A DNA stretch of 64,000 nucleotides from Phytophthora sp. 'mugwort' (GCA_033558025.1 JAUCEF010000003.1:868001-932000), one strand, 5' to 3'; shown: positions 1-12,184, counted from the first letter of the stretch. The notes: generated from the sequence alone by a model not told the origin. Program-made: numbers and translations.

Positions 1-1659
1 CGCCCGGGTACTCGTGCGGAGGCCAGGTGCTCGGGTGGGTTCAGAGCTCGTTCGCGTCCCAGGCAGACTGCAGCTTCTTGGATGGCTGAGCGTCGGCGGA
101 GTCGCGTGGGTTCTGGAAGGGAGTGGGGATCCTGGTGCGGGGGACGCGGTAGACGGCACAGGCTCGACGGACAGGGTGGGGGACGCAGAGCTTTTTTAAT
201 GGAGGCCAAAGCTGACTGTTAAATAATACCGCGTAGTACATTAAACTGTGAAAAATGTTGTGTTCGGGGAGGTAAGAGCGCCAACGTGCCATCGGCAACT
301 GTGTCTTTGCTTTGTACTGGTGCTCGTGTCGCCGTTGCAGTGCAGGCCCCGAAACAGGTGGCGTATTTAGTATTTCCTTGATTCCACTTACCTCGAGCAT
401 TGATGATCATTTTACGTTTGTTAAGCCTGTCGTTATTAGTAAGTCTCGCGGAATGGATATTGATTAAGTACTAGAGAAGCACAAGGATTTACTGATACCT
501 AGCTATTTGACTAAATAGCAGAGCGCACAGGATTAGTTACGCATTCTAGCTACTGTAACGACGTAAACACACGATCCAATTATTATGCCACTTTGCAATC
601 TACCGGTATCATTATTTAAATATGGCTTAGGAGAACATTTGGTGGCGAAGCTACTTGCGGTTGTGGTACTTCTCCTGTGGAAGGCAGTGAATCTTCTATA
701 TGGATTTTCCAATGGTGAGCAGCCAGTCTAATATTCGCAATTCGCGTCTCGTGGTAGATTCGCAGTGCCAACGCTAAAAAAAAAGCAACGTCTTGATGAA
801 TGTAGAGTATTAAGATGGAACACTTAGGCATTCATATCCCGCGTACCGCCATGCTTGAGCACGGCAAGCATAACGAGGGCGTATCCCCATAAATTGAGAT
901 CACCGCCCTCACTTCCCGACGTACCAGTAGGGTGTCACGTAGGACCGAACCGCGCTCCAAAGCAGGATGATCTCGCGAGGTGTGAAGTTGGTCAGCCGTC
1001 GGAATGCGCCAGCGCCGTCTTCAGCGAGCTACAAGTCCAGAATGGGCTAGGTGAGTCCGGCTCACTGTCTACCTGCGGAACCCTGTCCCGCACAAATCGG
1101 GCAAGCTCACTCAATTTCCCGGGTGTTTTGCTAGCATTCCGGGTTGGTATGTGGGGCGTAGCCGTCGAGGTGTGAAACTCGATCTTGCCACTTAGAGTGT
1201 ACATTCCGAAAGTGAGCTGCGGCAAGAGGTTCTACTCAAATACTACCTCCGCGCGGAGGAATGCACGTTGCAAAAGCAAATGCGCAGTGTTCCCCCTCGT
1301 TTTTAGCGGTTATAAGATTTGCGAAAGTATGCTACTGCTACTATGGCTGAGGCTAAGGCGCGGGTGCTCCGCCCAGTGTTACAAAATAGAAAGATCAATA
1401 TTGAAAGCCTCGTAGGTGGACACACGTGGTGCGGACTGAAGCTCAGCCGCTACTTATAGTAGGTCCCCCCAACAGGATTAGGTGACTGAGTCGGCGCATG
1501 TTAAAGTTGCCCAGCGCATAACAGAAAGTGCTATGATAGCAGGCCTTCTCCAATTCAGTACTATACTGAATTGCCTGGCAAGTACCCCAGTAATAATGAC
1601 GGCAATACGGTAACAAGCAATAATAAAAATTGGCGCAATTACTGCAATACGACTCTGTA
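1..1659. other. No recognisable gene
   Basis: I see only short random-looking open frames here (the longest about 119 codons on the minus strand near the left edge) with no motif I recognise. The base composition shifts along the stretch and nothing resembles the GC-rich coding islands further right. It is most likely decayed repeat or intergenic DNA. Confidence 0.5.
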
Positions 1660-3147
1660 TTAAAGCTGGTTCAAGTCATGAGCATCACCACCAACGTCGT
1701 CATATCCCGCATGTTCCTGTTTAAACATGATCAGCTCAAAGTCCGCTGGCAGCACGCAGGTACGTTGTGGTGTAAGCACAAGTTTGCATTGCGAAAAAAG
1801 CCTTTCACATGCGTTCGACGTCGGGGGGGGGGGGGGGGGGGCTGCTTTAACAGCGCGCCGTAGACCACCCTGTCCTGCCAAGCTGCCTTGGCGGTCTCGC
1901 CACGAAGTATCTGGGTCGCGTAGTCCTCCCCGGGTGCCTTCCGCTTGCTACCGAACCTCAGCTCCTCGAAGCGCTTCACGGCAGCGGCTTAGGCGTTTGA
2001 CAGGACCCCTCCGCTGATTGCTTTAACCGTCGCGGACTCAAAAATGGGTGAGTGCACAATCTTGGCCGTCGCCTTGAACTGGTCGCGCATGCAGGGATAC
2101 TCGGCAAACACGGAGTCGAATAGGAGCCGGACGCCCGCCAGGTCGATGCCGTCGCACTGGAGCTTCTTGGTGACGCTCTGGAACTTCTTCATGTGTTCGG
2201 GGAGCGCGAGGAACATGCGATGAGCGGCGCCGGTCGGTATGAGCTCCTCCACGGCGTGCACGGTCTTGATTTGGGGGCAAATCCGCACGTACAGCGCGTA
2301 ATATTCCGTTTGATGGGGTGCAGGTCGGTCGACTTGGAGAGCTCAGCGAAATTATTTAACTTGACATAACTTTGACATCAGCGTGTTAACCTGGTTTAGT
2401 AACGGCTCGGAATCAGTTAGATACCTTTAACCGCTAGGTTAAACCGGTGGCTGGCACATTCACCAGCGGTACGCCAAATGTGGTGGCTATAGCTTGGTTG
2501 CTGTTGCAGGTGTTGCAGTTGCCGGCAAAGACGAACGCCATCATGTCTAGTGTCTTGTCGTACACGTCCAGCATTCCGTCGATGAGCTTGACGTGGGCGT
2601 CCGTGCCTTGGGAGCCTTCCTCGAGCGGTGATACCGCTAGCAGCTGTAGGCGCAGCTCGCCGTTCGTCCTGAGCACGACATAAACGGCCACGTAGTGCAT
2701 AGAACCGTTCGACCAATCGTCGAACATGATTCCAAACAATATACCCATTACGCCCTCGAACTTCTTTCCCACCTTTTTCACTATGTCGTGCATTCCGTTG
2801 AGCAACACCCGCGACAAAATCGAGCGCCACCTTGACATCGAGCGAGTAAGCTCGTTGTCGACTTCCGAAAGTGGCATATTCCGCTCAACGACCCATCGCA
2901 TCCACTGGAAGCGATGCGACGTCTCCTCAGAGACGAAGCCGAAGTCCGGGAGGCGGCGGATGTCGCCGGAGAGTGTCGCTGCGTACTGAACCTTGTAGCC
3001 TTCGTGCTTGAGCGTGAGGTGGGCGACGAGGTTGTAGTAGCCGGTGCTTGCGGCTTGCCTGCGCTCACTACCGCACAGTTTGCAGCGGTAGCGGCCCTGG
3101 TCTAGCGCCTCGTAGAAGTACGCGCAGACGTCCTTGTTCGCTGTCAT
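1660..3147 (-). pseudogene. hAT-family transposase relic (BED finger to dimerisation domain)
   Basis: The minus strand carries pieces of one hAT DNA transposase in order. The first 237 codons (3147 down to 2434) start with a BED-type zinc finger (CKLCGSE, then a histidine pair in HLTLKHEG) and run into the transposase core (FDDWS). A second piece lies at 2288-1989. The C-terminal dimerisation region is at 1881-1660, with the hallmark SNACERLFSQCKLVLTPQ. The pieces are in different frames and separated by stops, so the gene is dead. A run of 19 G (coding-strand C) at 1823-1841 sits exactly at the conserved PPTSN motif and shifts the frame. No terminal repeats were found. The family is clear; exact ends are not. 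Confidence 0.75.
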
Positions 3148-3427
3148 CGTATCGAAAGGGGAGGGTGTTTTTGGGGAGTGCCAGAATCAAATGCCGAGGT
3201 GCAGCGGGCTGCTTGTCTATTATAACGCTGCTAGCCAGTGATTTCTTTTTATATATCTAAGATGAACTACAAGATAGTGCGGATGAGCTTTGCGATGGCG
3301 TCCAACAGTTCGCTCGCGACTTGATTTTGTTATGAACTTACTTCTGTATTTATTGCAAATATTGGTACAATATTATATTTTATTTTGAGCGAAAGCTCCA
3401 ATAATCCGTTATATGAGAAAAACTGAT

Positions 3428-4213
3428 TTAAGTAGTACGGACATTTTTATTTCGACCCCTGTATGATAGCCATCTGCGCGTTGAAAAACGTTTGAACGCC
3501 GCAGGGTAGCGAAATGGGGGTCTGCCAGCGAGGATCAGCTTATCCTTGTGCATGTTGTCGAGACGGGAGTCATTGCCATCTCCACTGTTCATAATTTGCT
3601 GCATGACGAGTTCGGGCGTCAAAATGGCTTATCGAGCTTTTTCTGCCGCCGTCTACGCAAAGCTAGATCCACCTCGTCGATGAGACCCTCAGTCGTCCGT
3701 GAGTGTGTTCGTGTCTGCAGGGACTGAATACAACTGAAGTAAGTCAGGTCAAGACAGTTAGCATCGTGAATCAGGCAGACTGGTTTTTGAGTTTGATTGT
3801 CAGAGCGACCAGCATCCAATACTCTGCGCCGTCCTCAAGGACATGCGATCTCGCATTATCCTGTTGAATTCGGACGAGGTTGTGTTTTTCGTCCGCTGGC
3901 CATCTCTCCTTGATAGCAGGAATTACGTCATGCGGCGCGACACCGTGAGTGACATCAGCACGGGCCGTAGATGATCGACACCAGCATGATCGACACCAGC
4001 GGGATGTTGACACTGGGTGTTGCGTAACATAGTTTTCTGCGGAATGTCAAAAGCCCACCTTACCATCCCAATCGCCGTAATTCCGAGCAGGGGATGTAGC
4101 ATGTAATCGGATTGCAAACGTGCACTGTTTCTTTCCGCGTGGAGGTAGTCGCTAGCTATTACCAGCGGCAAACTTAGGTTAGCTGCGTCGATATCGTAGA
4201 AGCTCTGGCGCAT
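3428..4213 (-). pseudogene. mariner/IS630-like DDE transposase relic
   Basis: Minus-strand fragments give the C-terminal half of a Tc1/mariner-superfamily transposase. At about 3880-3840 there is RIQQDNARSH, the second catalytic Asp motif. At about 3780-3720 comes LDLTYFSCIQSLQ, which corresponds to the usual SPDLNxLD..FFxxIQSLQ block, with the proline and first aspartates altered. At 3622-3428 follows the C-terminal piece containing VMQQIMNSGDGN. Frames change between the pieces, so it is not functional. The part upstream to 4213 is more doubtful. I found no terminal inverted repeats. Confidence 0.55.
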
Positions 4214-5550
4214 GTTAAGAAGATCGATAGAGTTCGAACATGGACTAACCAGCCGATGCTACTGCCAGTATTATAACTGTTTATAAATTATCAAGATTGG
4301 GGCTATGATGCCCGGTCCATGGGTGGTTAGTATATCTAATTGTTTTGGGAGGGCAGCTAGAACCTCTCTGTATGCAGAGCAGAGAGTAATTATTTAAAAT
4401 ATAATTATTTGCACCTTAGCCAACTTCGCACATTGTGCCTTTTTCAGAAAACGCACTTTTTTAGGGTCTAGCGTAGGAAGAGGGGGCTTGCGAAAGCCCT
4501 CTTAACTGACCACGTGACTGTGCTTAAACTCCTCCCCCTTAATCGTCATCCAACAAATGGGGTATTTGTCGCTGACCTACTGGTAGCTCTTTCGAAGGTC
4601 TGAATGGCCGGCGAATTGTAGCCATCCAGTCCTTAGTTCCTCAAACGTTGGCCTTTAGTCCAAACCGGAGCCCATCCGTAGACCTTGCTTTTTCAACACT
4701 TATTGGACGATAATAAGCAAATGTACCTTGATTCTGCTCCAGTACCTCACCTTCAACCCTAAACGCGCTTGCGAAGGACCAACCTCCTGAGGTCAGATTG
4801 GCCATAGTCGGGAAAGGCACAATAACATTTAAGGCACGACACATAAGGCGCGGCACACGACATTATCACATTTTGCCGACCTCTCGCCCTCTGGCCGGCT
4901 TTTGTTGTATACTGATTGCTCGCCTACTTGGTGCGCTTGCTATTCATACTGCATGGAATATTCACCTCTACTTCCTTCTTCTGACTTTGTTCCTACTTCC
5001 TGCAATTCTACCGACACCTGACCTACGACAACTCCATCGTCACGTAGCAGCGGGCTCATCCATAAATCTTTTTCTTTAAGCCGCCCCTGTCGTCTGGTGC
5101 TCTTTTTTACTTCTTCTTTGAGCCGTCCTCGTCAGACTAGGGTCCAGCTCCATGCGACACACAGCCCGTCTAACTTTAGCGCAAGGCACGTCGTCACCAC
5201 CAGTGGGCTTCGTGGATTTGTCGTCGTGGTCGTTGCGGACGCTTCTGTGGCAGCAAACCATCCCTCTTGAATGGACGCTTACTATTCAAGTGTCACTGGC
5301 GCTGGTGCATCATATCTTGGCCAGTAGTGTTGCCTGCCGGATGGTTGAGACTTTCAGCATTGCTGTTCGGTGGACATTTTATATCTTTTTCCTTGGTTAC
5401 AACTTTGTGAGGATCGAGAACACGGTCTGCAACTTCAAGTAATAGCAGCAGGGTATATGCACCCAGGATTTTAAAATATATCACACTTTTTTTTCAGTAG
5501 TCCTTCCAGCCTAAGCAACGCAACTTGTTACTGATTAAAGGCTGCTCTGT
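4214..5550. other. Unassigned repeat-like DNA
   Basis: No gene recognised. Short open frames on both strands (for example 4798-5079 plus and 5152-5442 plus) lack motifs. They sit between a mariner relic and a possible retropepsin fragment, so decayed retroelement DNA is the likeliest content. Confidence 0.35.
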
Positions 5551-5757
5551 TCAAACGGCACGCTTGGTACCCACGTCAGCGGCAAGCACCACAACACTAC
5601 ATGTATCTACGTTCAGCGGCAGCGCGTCGATCGATACCTTCTCGATGGAAATCGGCGAGTGCGTGTCCATGAGAATTGTAGTGGTTGCTCTGAGAGTACG
5701 CACAATAAGAAATGGTGAAATGCACATAATATCTGCTCCCGTGTCGTCTAAAGGCAT
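5551..5757 (-). pseudogene. Possible retropepsin fragment of an LTR retroelement
   Basis: A 68-codon minus-strand frame begins with PLDDTGADIMCIS, which resembles the active-site loop of retroviral-type aspartic proteases (D-[ST]-G-A-[DN]) found in Gypsy and Copia polyproteins. No reverse transcriptase or integrase motif was seen next to it and no LTRs were identified. It could be a chance match. It is listed as a low-confidence fragment. Confidence 0.35.
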
Positions 5758-7238
5758 GGCTCATTGGTTGCAGCACGTATGAACGTTATACTTCTGTAAG
5801 GATCGTACTGCTTGCGAGCACCAACGACCGATGTCTTTGACGCTTTGCTATCGGAGAACGCAGGGAGTGGGTTTCATGGAATGCTTGGCAGTTTGGACTG
5901 TATGCATTGGACATGAAACAAACTGCCAAGGAAACGGGAAGGAACCAACCGTCATCCTGGAGGCAGTGGCATCCCGCTCCCGCTGCTCTTGAGCATTGAG
6001 TTTCGCAGCCTTCCGTCCGATTGGCGTTTTAAAACAGCTTCACCCGCCCCGCGTTTGGTTCCAGTATCTACGGTTGCGGTCCTTTTAGGTTTCCATTTCG
6101 CAGCGCGCCGCAGAACTTCCCACGCACGAGAAATTCAAACGGCTGCTTGTGTCGCTATGGTAGATTTTAAGTGCAGCATCCAGATTCATTGCTTCCTTCC
6201 ATCCCTATCTCTCCTTTACTTTTGATTTTTGCATATACACTGGAAAAATTCGGGTACTTCCGGCTGGTGCTCTTCCATCGGCCCATGGTTCAATTTCCAT
6301 GCGGTCGTCTGTGCTGTCGGGCAATTTATGAGCAAATCGTGGCGATATAGACGAGCAGCGAATGAGCTCTTTTTCTGCCCGGTTCCTCGCACCGCGCTCT
6401 CTGACGTCTCGAGCCATGAGCGGCACAGTTCTACACTTCTAGCTCACTCCATTCAAGGCCTTTGCATATTGTTCTTATTGCCGATATCCGATGAAATCTA
6501 AAGTTGTGTTTGTGGTGTAGCGGGATCGGTCAAAATACGATAAGGCCCGATCCGCTTCCCAACTGCGCCCAGACACCGACTAACGGAGGAGGTTCGCCAT
6601 GATCTGAACTTGGTCTCACCTTGTGTACCCGAGGTGGGCTGGATCTGCTCTCGTGATACTCCGAAGAATGCAACGATGTAAGTCTTGAACGTCCTGGCGG
6701 GACGAGGGGATGAGTGGAGTAGCGCGGAAGTCTTCGCTCTGCTGCCGCTGTTGATTCCGATCTGGGGTAGTCGACCTTCTATGGGGGCCTGGATTTGATT
6801 CGAGGCAGAGATTACCGTGTGGCGTTGTATATTTCCTTTCCTTGAGTTGCTTACCGCTTCCTTTAGCGAGATCGGGTGAGTTGAGAGTCGAAGTGATCGT
6901 CGGCCAATCACTGAATGCCGATCGATCGAGATGAGCGCTTGAGCAGTAGTTCACTAGCGTAGGGGAGGGTCGGCCAATATACGTCCGATCCCTCACATCG
7001 ACACTAGATCTGCTACCCTTTTGACTGGTCGACACCTCGGTGGGCCAACGCTGTTCCCTGTCCGCAGTATCCGAAAACCGCCTAAGTCGGCCAATCCAAT
7101 TCGTGTCTGATTGTTGTTTTTCCTTTCCTTGTCCTACCTTCCCATCCTGAACCCTATCTACTACCACCAGACTACTCTGATTCATGTCCCTCTTCAATCC
7201 TCAACACGTACCGGCTTGACACTTTTCCATCTCCGAGT
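5758..7238. other. Unassigned stretch with one long open frame on the minus strand
   Basis: The most open frame is 7197-6616 (minus), 193 codons, rich in Ser, Arg, Pro and Gln. A second overlapping frame covers 6911-6498. Neither shows a motif I know. The frame could belong to a gag-like or transposon-borne protein given the surroundings, but that is a guess. Confidence 0.25.
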
Positions 7239-7800
7239 ATGATTGCTGATCGGATCCCGATCGGCCCGATCGCTGATGCCGGAACGTGTATTTCGATCTG
7301 CGAACACCGATCGGCCCGATTTGCCAGATCCCGGATGTTGGAAGATCGCGGATGTCGGAACATGTATACCGATCCGCAAATACCGAATGCCGGACCGATC
7401 CGATCTGCCAGACCTCAGATATGGAGTGCGCGCCGATCTGCGAATGCCGGTTCGGCCCAATCAGTCAACTTTTGCCACCAATCAGCCTGATTTACCAGAA
7501 CCCCTATGTCCGGGTCCGGATGCCGATCCGGTCGAGGGCCGATCCTGGTTGGTCATGCGCTGCTGGTCGCCCACAGGTGCCGATTTCAGACCCGTACACC
7601 GATCCTGGACCGCCTGACAGGGTCGATCTGATATCGCCACGATAGAAGGTCGATCGGGTGAAGCAGGTGTCAGATTAAGGCAGATCGGCCCCGATCTACT
7701 CGTCTCCGGCCAGTCTTGATCTCCTGTCTTCATACCTTGCCTAGATCTAATCGTGGGCGTTTAGCCGATCCCCGATCGGTCGGATGACCATAACAGATCC
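7239..7800. repeat. GATC-rich degenerate tandem repeat
   Basis: This stretch is packed with GATC and CCGATC words. Units resembling GGAACRTGTATNYCGATC, followed by a CGATCGGCCCGAT-like block and a GCCAGA block, recur. The GAACGTGTAT and GAACATGTAT landmarks are about 77 bp apart (about 7282 and 7359), with a third more decayed unit after 7420. All three frames on the plus strand stay open through part of it, as expected from repeat composition and not from coding. Confidence 0.55.
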
Positions 7801-8352
7801 GGCTTGATGGCTGTTCGGTATTTTTTTCCGTTTTCCTTCGTCGGATCATCCCCCTATGGCTCCTGATTAGGTCGAACTCGTCCCAATATACCTCGTATCT
7901 TGATCTGGTTCGATCCATTCCCTTTCGTCACGGCTGGGCCACCTTTCTCAGAGATTGACAATTTCCTTGAGATCCGATATTCTTGTTTGTCGCTTCCCCA
8001 CGTGTTGGCTGTGCGCTGCGGCAAACTGTCAACGGCAACTTCCAATACTTCGTTTTCTTTGGTCTCAATTGCTCTTTGGATCTCGGGCTTTATTTTGAGT
8101 CCCATGCTACGAAAAATAGGACGTCGTGAGGTTACGACTGGCTTTAAGTGGTGCCAGTAGAAACCCAGAAAGCTCTAAGCGAGTTTATATAAGTTAAAAC
8201 CCGCTGTTCTCCGTATAGGTCCTATCGGTGGAGATGCTCTTATGTATTACACTCCGCGACAAAACCATTGTGACACCTACATTTCTGGACATACCACAGC
8301 TTCGAGGACACGAGTTAGAGGACACTGTTTAAATATGTTCTTCAATCTGATA

Positions 8353-9617
8353 GGGCAATAGGTGACTTGTGACAGTGTTCTAAATTTTGCAAAGCTTTTA
8401 CAGGCCGGAATACGACTAACCATATTTGGCACCGTGACAAAACTTTAGGACTAAACATTGACATGATTTCACTATTAGTAATAATGGAGTTAATGTCCGA
8501 GCTGACCTATTGCATATTTTTTCTATGGGACGAGGAGCAAGCATCACTGACGAAGAGCGCGACCGCATGAAGGGACTCCGCGAGGTAGGCACGAACCGTG
8601 CTATTTCTCGGCGTGTCAGTCGGTCTCCAAACGTCGTCAGCTACGCGCTGAAGAGGAAACTGGCAAGCGGAAAGAACGGAAGCCGCAGCCACCGGGATCT
8701 TTTCCGCGGCCGAGTTGTAGTCTACGGCGTGCTCGGTGCGTACGATCCAGCTATTGTGCCTAGTGTGGACTATCTAGTCTACTCTAAAATGGATCGTACG
8801 CTACCACTAACTGAGGAGCACAAGGAAGCGCGCGTGGAGTTCGCTGAGAGGTTCTCGATGGCGGCGCAAAAGGAGATGGTGCGGCCCCTCGCCATCTTTT
8901 CAGATGAAAAGAAGTTTAATTTGGATAGGATTGAGAGCTACAAATTGTACTGGTAGGACTTGAGACAGCCTCCCCGCCGCTACATTAACCGGTAAAATGG
9001 GTGAGAATCGCTGATGGTGTGTGTGTGTGTAGGGGGGCTTTGGGGTCAACTGCAAATCGGAGTTGGTAGTGTGGTGTGGAGGGGGCACCAAAACTCCGGC
9101 GACTACATCTATATTGTGTCGGAGCATACGCTTCCGTCCGCTCACAAGAACTACGGTACTGGCTTGTGTTCATATAAGACACTTCTTCGGTTCACCCCTC
9201 GAACGAAACGTGGTCATTCCTTAAGGAGATCGGGGCGACCGTTCCTAGGCTGACCGGCCTGCTATCGCGATCTAAACCCGATCAAAAATGTTTGGGCCAT
9301 TCTGGCAAGGAAAGTATACAGTCACGGCAAGCAGTATACGTCCGTGCCCGACTATGCTGCGTTGATGAAGGCGTGGAATTCGGTCGCAATGAAGGAGCTG
9401 AACCATCTGATGGACACGATGTTGGCTCGATTCTTTGAAATGGCTCGCAAAAACGGCTCACTACTAAGAACAGGACCTTCAAATTTACTAATAGTGAAAT
9501 CAAGTCCCTGTCGCGGTGTGAAGTATGGTTAGGTGTATGAATGAGAGTCTGCACTACAGACTCTGCAGAAACTTTGCAAAATCTAGATCAGCGTCACAAT
9601 AACGTCACGTATTGGCC
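8353..9617 (+). mobile_element. Tc1/mariner element with both ends and TA target duplications
   Basis: The left end reads GGGCAATAGGTGAC and the reverse complement of the right end reads GGCCAATACGTGAC; similarity continues for about 55 bp through ATTTTGCAAAG. Each end is flanked by TA (8351-8352 and 9618-9619), the Tc1/mariner target duplication. The total length of 1,265 bp is typical of a Tc1 element. The inside holds a transposase relic on the plus strand. Divergence between the two ends shows the insertion is old. Confidence 0.75.
8510..9505 (+). pseudogene. Tc1-like transposase, interrupted
   Basis: The first 148-codon block starts with an HTH-type N-terminus (ITDEERDRMKGL) and reaches FSDEKKFNLD, the motif holding the first catalytic Asp. 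It is stopped by TAG directly after YKLYW, where family members continue. Downstream, in other frames, are GDYIYIVSEHTLPSA (about 9100) and DLNPIKNVWAILA (about 9270), the third catalytic block. It ends in a C-terminal helix-rich piece at 9344-9532. Several frame changes make it inactive. It fills the Tc1 element bounded at 8353 and 9617. Confidence 0.75.
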
Positions 9618-10129
9618 TATGCGATAGGAGAAATATATCTAAACATCCTCTAGCTCGTCCAAGAGACTGAGGTACGTCCAAAATGGAGGTGTTACAATGT
9701 AAAATGTAACAACTGAGCGGACGAACTCCTCATTGCACTGCAATTATTAAAGCTCAAATGGCCCGAGAAAAAAAACATATACTTGGTTCGCTCAGTGGAT
9801 CTCACCGGTCTCCCATTGTAACTCTCCATCACGAGCTGGATAGAGGAACTCGTTCACTCGTGCTGCGCCAAGCCCGTTTGAGAGTTGAAATTGCAGCTAT
9901 AGAAAAACTTAGCTACACTGCGAAAGGATGAGTGTGTCTGTGCGAACACCACTCGTTGGCACCAGCTGGCCCCTAGCTATTCGCACAGTGATAATTCTGT
10001 TGATCCTCATCGCTCCCCCGTATATCTGCAGCGATTGGATGGCTATATTTATACGTTGTCATTCATATTCGCTATAAACAGCAAAGCAGGCGATGGCTAG
10101 CGCTATTTAGGCTCCAATCTTATGTTTCC
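9618..10129. other. Intergenic, nothing recognised
   Basis: No open frame of note and no clear promoter consensus. It separates the Tc1 element from the gene starting at 10130 or 10217 and should include that gene's promoter. Confidence 0.4.
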
Positions 10130-10216
10130 ATGTTAATGTATCGCTGTATTGCATCTGGTACGAACATTGCACGCGTATTGCCAACCCCTTCGCTGCGGGT
10201 TTCTTGTAGCCATTCC

Positions 10217-12184
10217 ATGGCGGTAGCTGCTGATTATTCCAACTGGGTGTGCGAGCTAGACGAATACCAGAGTGGCGACGGTCGATACGACGAGCGTCTT
10301 GAAACCGCGACTGAGAGTGGCAAAGCGGCGCGATCGGCACTACGTTCTCGCTCCGGAGGCACTGCAACTACGAATACAAGCCGGAAAATGAAGCCACGAG
10401 GTCCCAGCGCCGCTTCGACGCCTTCGATCTCGCAGACAGAAGAACTACAGCAGGAAATGAAGCTGCTGAACTGGCACAAACTCGCGAACGAGGCAGCACT
10501 CAAAGCTGCCATTATCAAGACCAACAAGATCAAGCAGGAAGACTCGCAATTCGCCAGCGCACTTACTCAGGAAGAACGAGATGAGCGGGCGCAACGTGCC
10601 CAGCAGATTATTGAAGAGGAGCAGCTCAAGCCTCTGCAGGTAAACACGGAGTTTTTCCGCAACCTGGAAGCCAAAGGTCAGCGCGATGAGGCCAAGCTCG
10701 ACGACGATGTACAGCGCCATATTCATCACCTCCGAAAGCTTAAAGACTCGATGACACAACGAGAAGATATGCGGCGAAGACGTCAACAATATCGTGAGAA
10801 GATGCAAGAGCTTCAAAGGAATGGGAACGGTAACAGTCGGTCCAAGACGTTGCCCAAAAGTTCGAATCAAGATGAGGATGCAAACTCTCTTAATAAACGC
10901 GACCGAGGGAATAGTACGAGCGTGTATCACCAGGCTGCAATGGCTGCAGGAGGCAAGGCCGCTCAAGACAATATCAATGTGGTGAACAGTCTGGACAAGC
11001 TCATGGAGCTTGAGCAGCGCATTAGACATCTGGAAGATGCCGGTCTAGCAGTGGATGATCTCGACAATGCACGAGATGGAAGTACCTCAAGTAGAACCGC
11101 CGGATCAAAGCAACCCGTTACCGGAAACAGTCTCCGGTTTGCAAAGAGAAAGGCTACCGGTGGACTCCATGAGCCGTCCAGAACCGTATATGCTGTCACA
11201 GGAGTATCAAAAATGCGTGCAAGGGAGAAAACAACGATGTCATCGGCACGACGGGCACAGGGATCGATGGTAGCGGCGAACGCAAAGAAACATGTGCTCA
11301 ACACCAACAACAATACTGGGGCGAGGAACCGGACGAGATTGAAGACCGACACGTTCCTCACCTCTCTCCCTGAGAGCAAGCAACGTCAACTCCGCCGCAT
11401 GACTGATCGGGAACGACGTAATTTTCTCAAGATCGAACAGGCAAAAGCAACCAGAGACCAAGCTCGTAAGCAGGATATTGTCATTGACGGTTGGCTCGAG
11501 AAGAAGCGCGCCGCTGCGAACCAACGGAAGGTCTCAACGTCTCAAGTGCGTGCTGGTGCAGCAGACACCAGAACGAGAAACCGGAAGCAACGATTCCCTC
11601 CTCCTCCTCGTATTAAAGCTCCAGTCGTCGGCGCTGCATCCGGGAAACGAATTGCTAATCCACACCTCCAGAAACTCGATGACATTAAGAAAAGCTTCAC
11701 CAATCGGAAAGAAGCTTTCCAGCGACTACCAGCAACGAGCAGTCGACCTAGTGGACGAATCAGCACAACAAACACTCCTGCTATCCGAAATCAGCGCTCG
11801 TTTACTCGTAGTGCAATTATCGGAGCTAACACTCGACAACCTACGGGGACTCAGCGTTTTGGCGGGACCACACTGCCGCCCGCCCGCTCTGCAGATCCAG
11901 TCCGGACGATGGCAAGTCGACAAGCACCAGGTCAGTTTGGAGCGCTTCCCTCTGGTCCTGTGGCGGGACAAGTTACTAATAAACTGCCGCAAATCCAACG
12001 GAACACGGCTCTACCCAATGCCCTTTCCGGAGCTACTCGACGCGCTGGCCCTGGCTTGATTAGTAGCAATAACGCCATGCTGCCCAGGCTGTCGACCCAG
12101 TCAAGAGCCACGCCCATGCCGTCGCCACCTCCAGCCGCTAGGAATGCCAACATGCCGACGTTTAGCCGTCTACACAAGAGGTGA
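10217..12184 (+). CDS. Conserved-looking basic coiled-coil protein of unknown function (655 aa)
   Basis: The frame is open from 10130. I prefer the ATG at 10217 (CCATTCCATGGCGG context, start MAVAADYSNW), giving 655 residues; the upstream ATG at 10130 would add 29 residues of unremarkable sequence. The protein is rich in Arg, Gln, Ser and Thr. A charged helical region at about residues 80-220 (EERDERAQRAQQIIEEE, REDMRRRRQQYREKMQE) predicts coiled coil. A second basic helical segment near residues 395-440 contains RRMTDRERRNF. The C-terminal third is low-complexity and Pro/Ala/Arg-rich. No enzyme motif, signal peptide or membrane segment is seen. Length and codon use argue for a real gene. It could be a cytoskeletal or flagellar structural protein, but nothing proves this. 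Confidence 0.8.
   Translation: MAVAADYSNWVCELDEYQSGDGRYDERLETATESGKAARSALRSRSGGTATTNTSRKMKPRGPSAASTPSISQTEELQQEMKLLNWHKLANEAALKAAIIKTNKIKQEDSQFASALTQEERDERAQRAQQIIEEEQLKPLQVNTEFFRNLEAKGQRDEAKLDDDVQRHIHHLRKLKDSMTQREDMRRRRQQYREKMQELQRNGNGNSRSKTLPKSSNQDEDANSLNKRDRGNSTSVYHQAAMAAGGKAAQDNINVVNSLDKLMELEQRIRHLEDAGLAVDDLDNARDGSTSSRTAGSKQPVTGNSLRFAKRKATGGLHEPSRTVYAVTGVSKMRAREKTTMSSARRAQGSMVAANAKKHVLNTNNNTGARNRTRLKTDTFLTSLPESKQRQLRRMTDRERRNFLKIEQAKATRDQARKQDIVIDGWLEKKRAAANQRKVSTSQVRAGAADTRTRNRKQRFPPPPRIKAPVVGAASGKRIANPHLQKLDDIKKSFTNRKEAFQRLPATSSRPSGRISTTNTPAIRNQRSFTRSAIIGANTRQPTGTQRFGGTTLPPARSADPVRTMASRQAPGQFGALPSGPVAGQVTNKLPQIQRNTALPNALSGATRRAGPGLISSNNAMLPRLSTQSRATPMPSPPPAARNANMPTFSRLHKR

Noticed and set aside
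10445..11029. Minus-strand open frame of 194 codons
   Set aside because: Antisense to the coiled-coil gene; its Leu-rich translation reflects the reverse of Gln/Glu/Lys codons.
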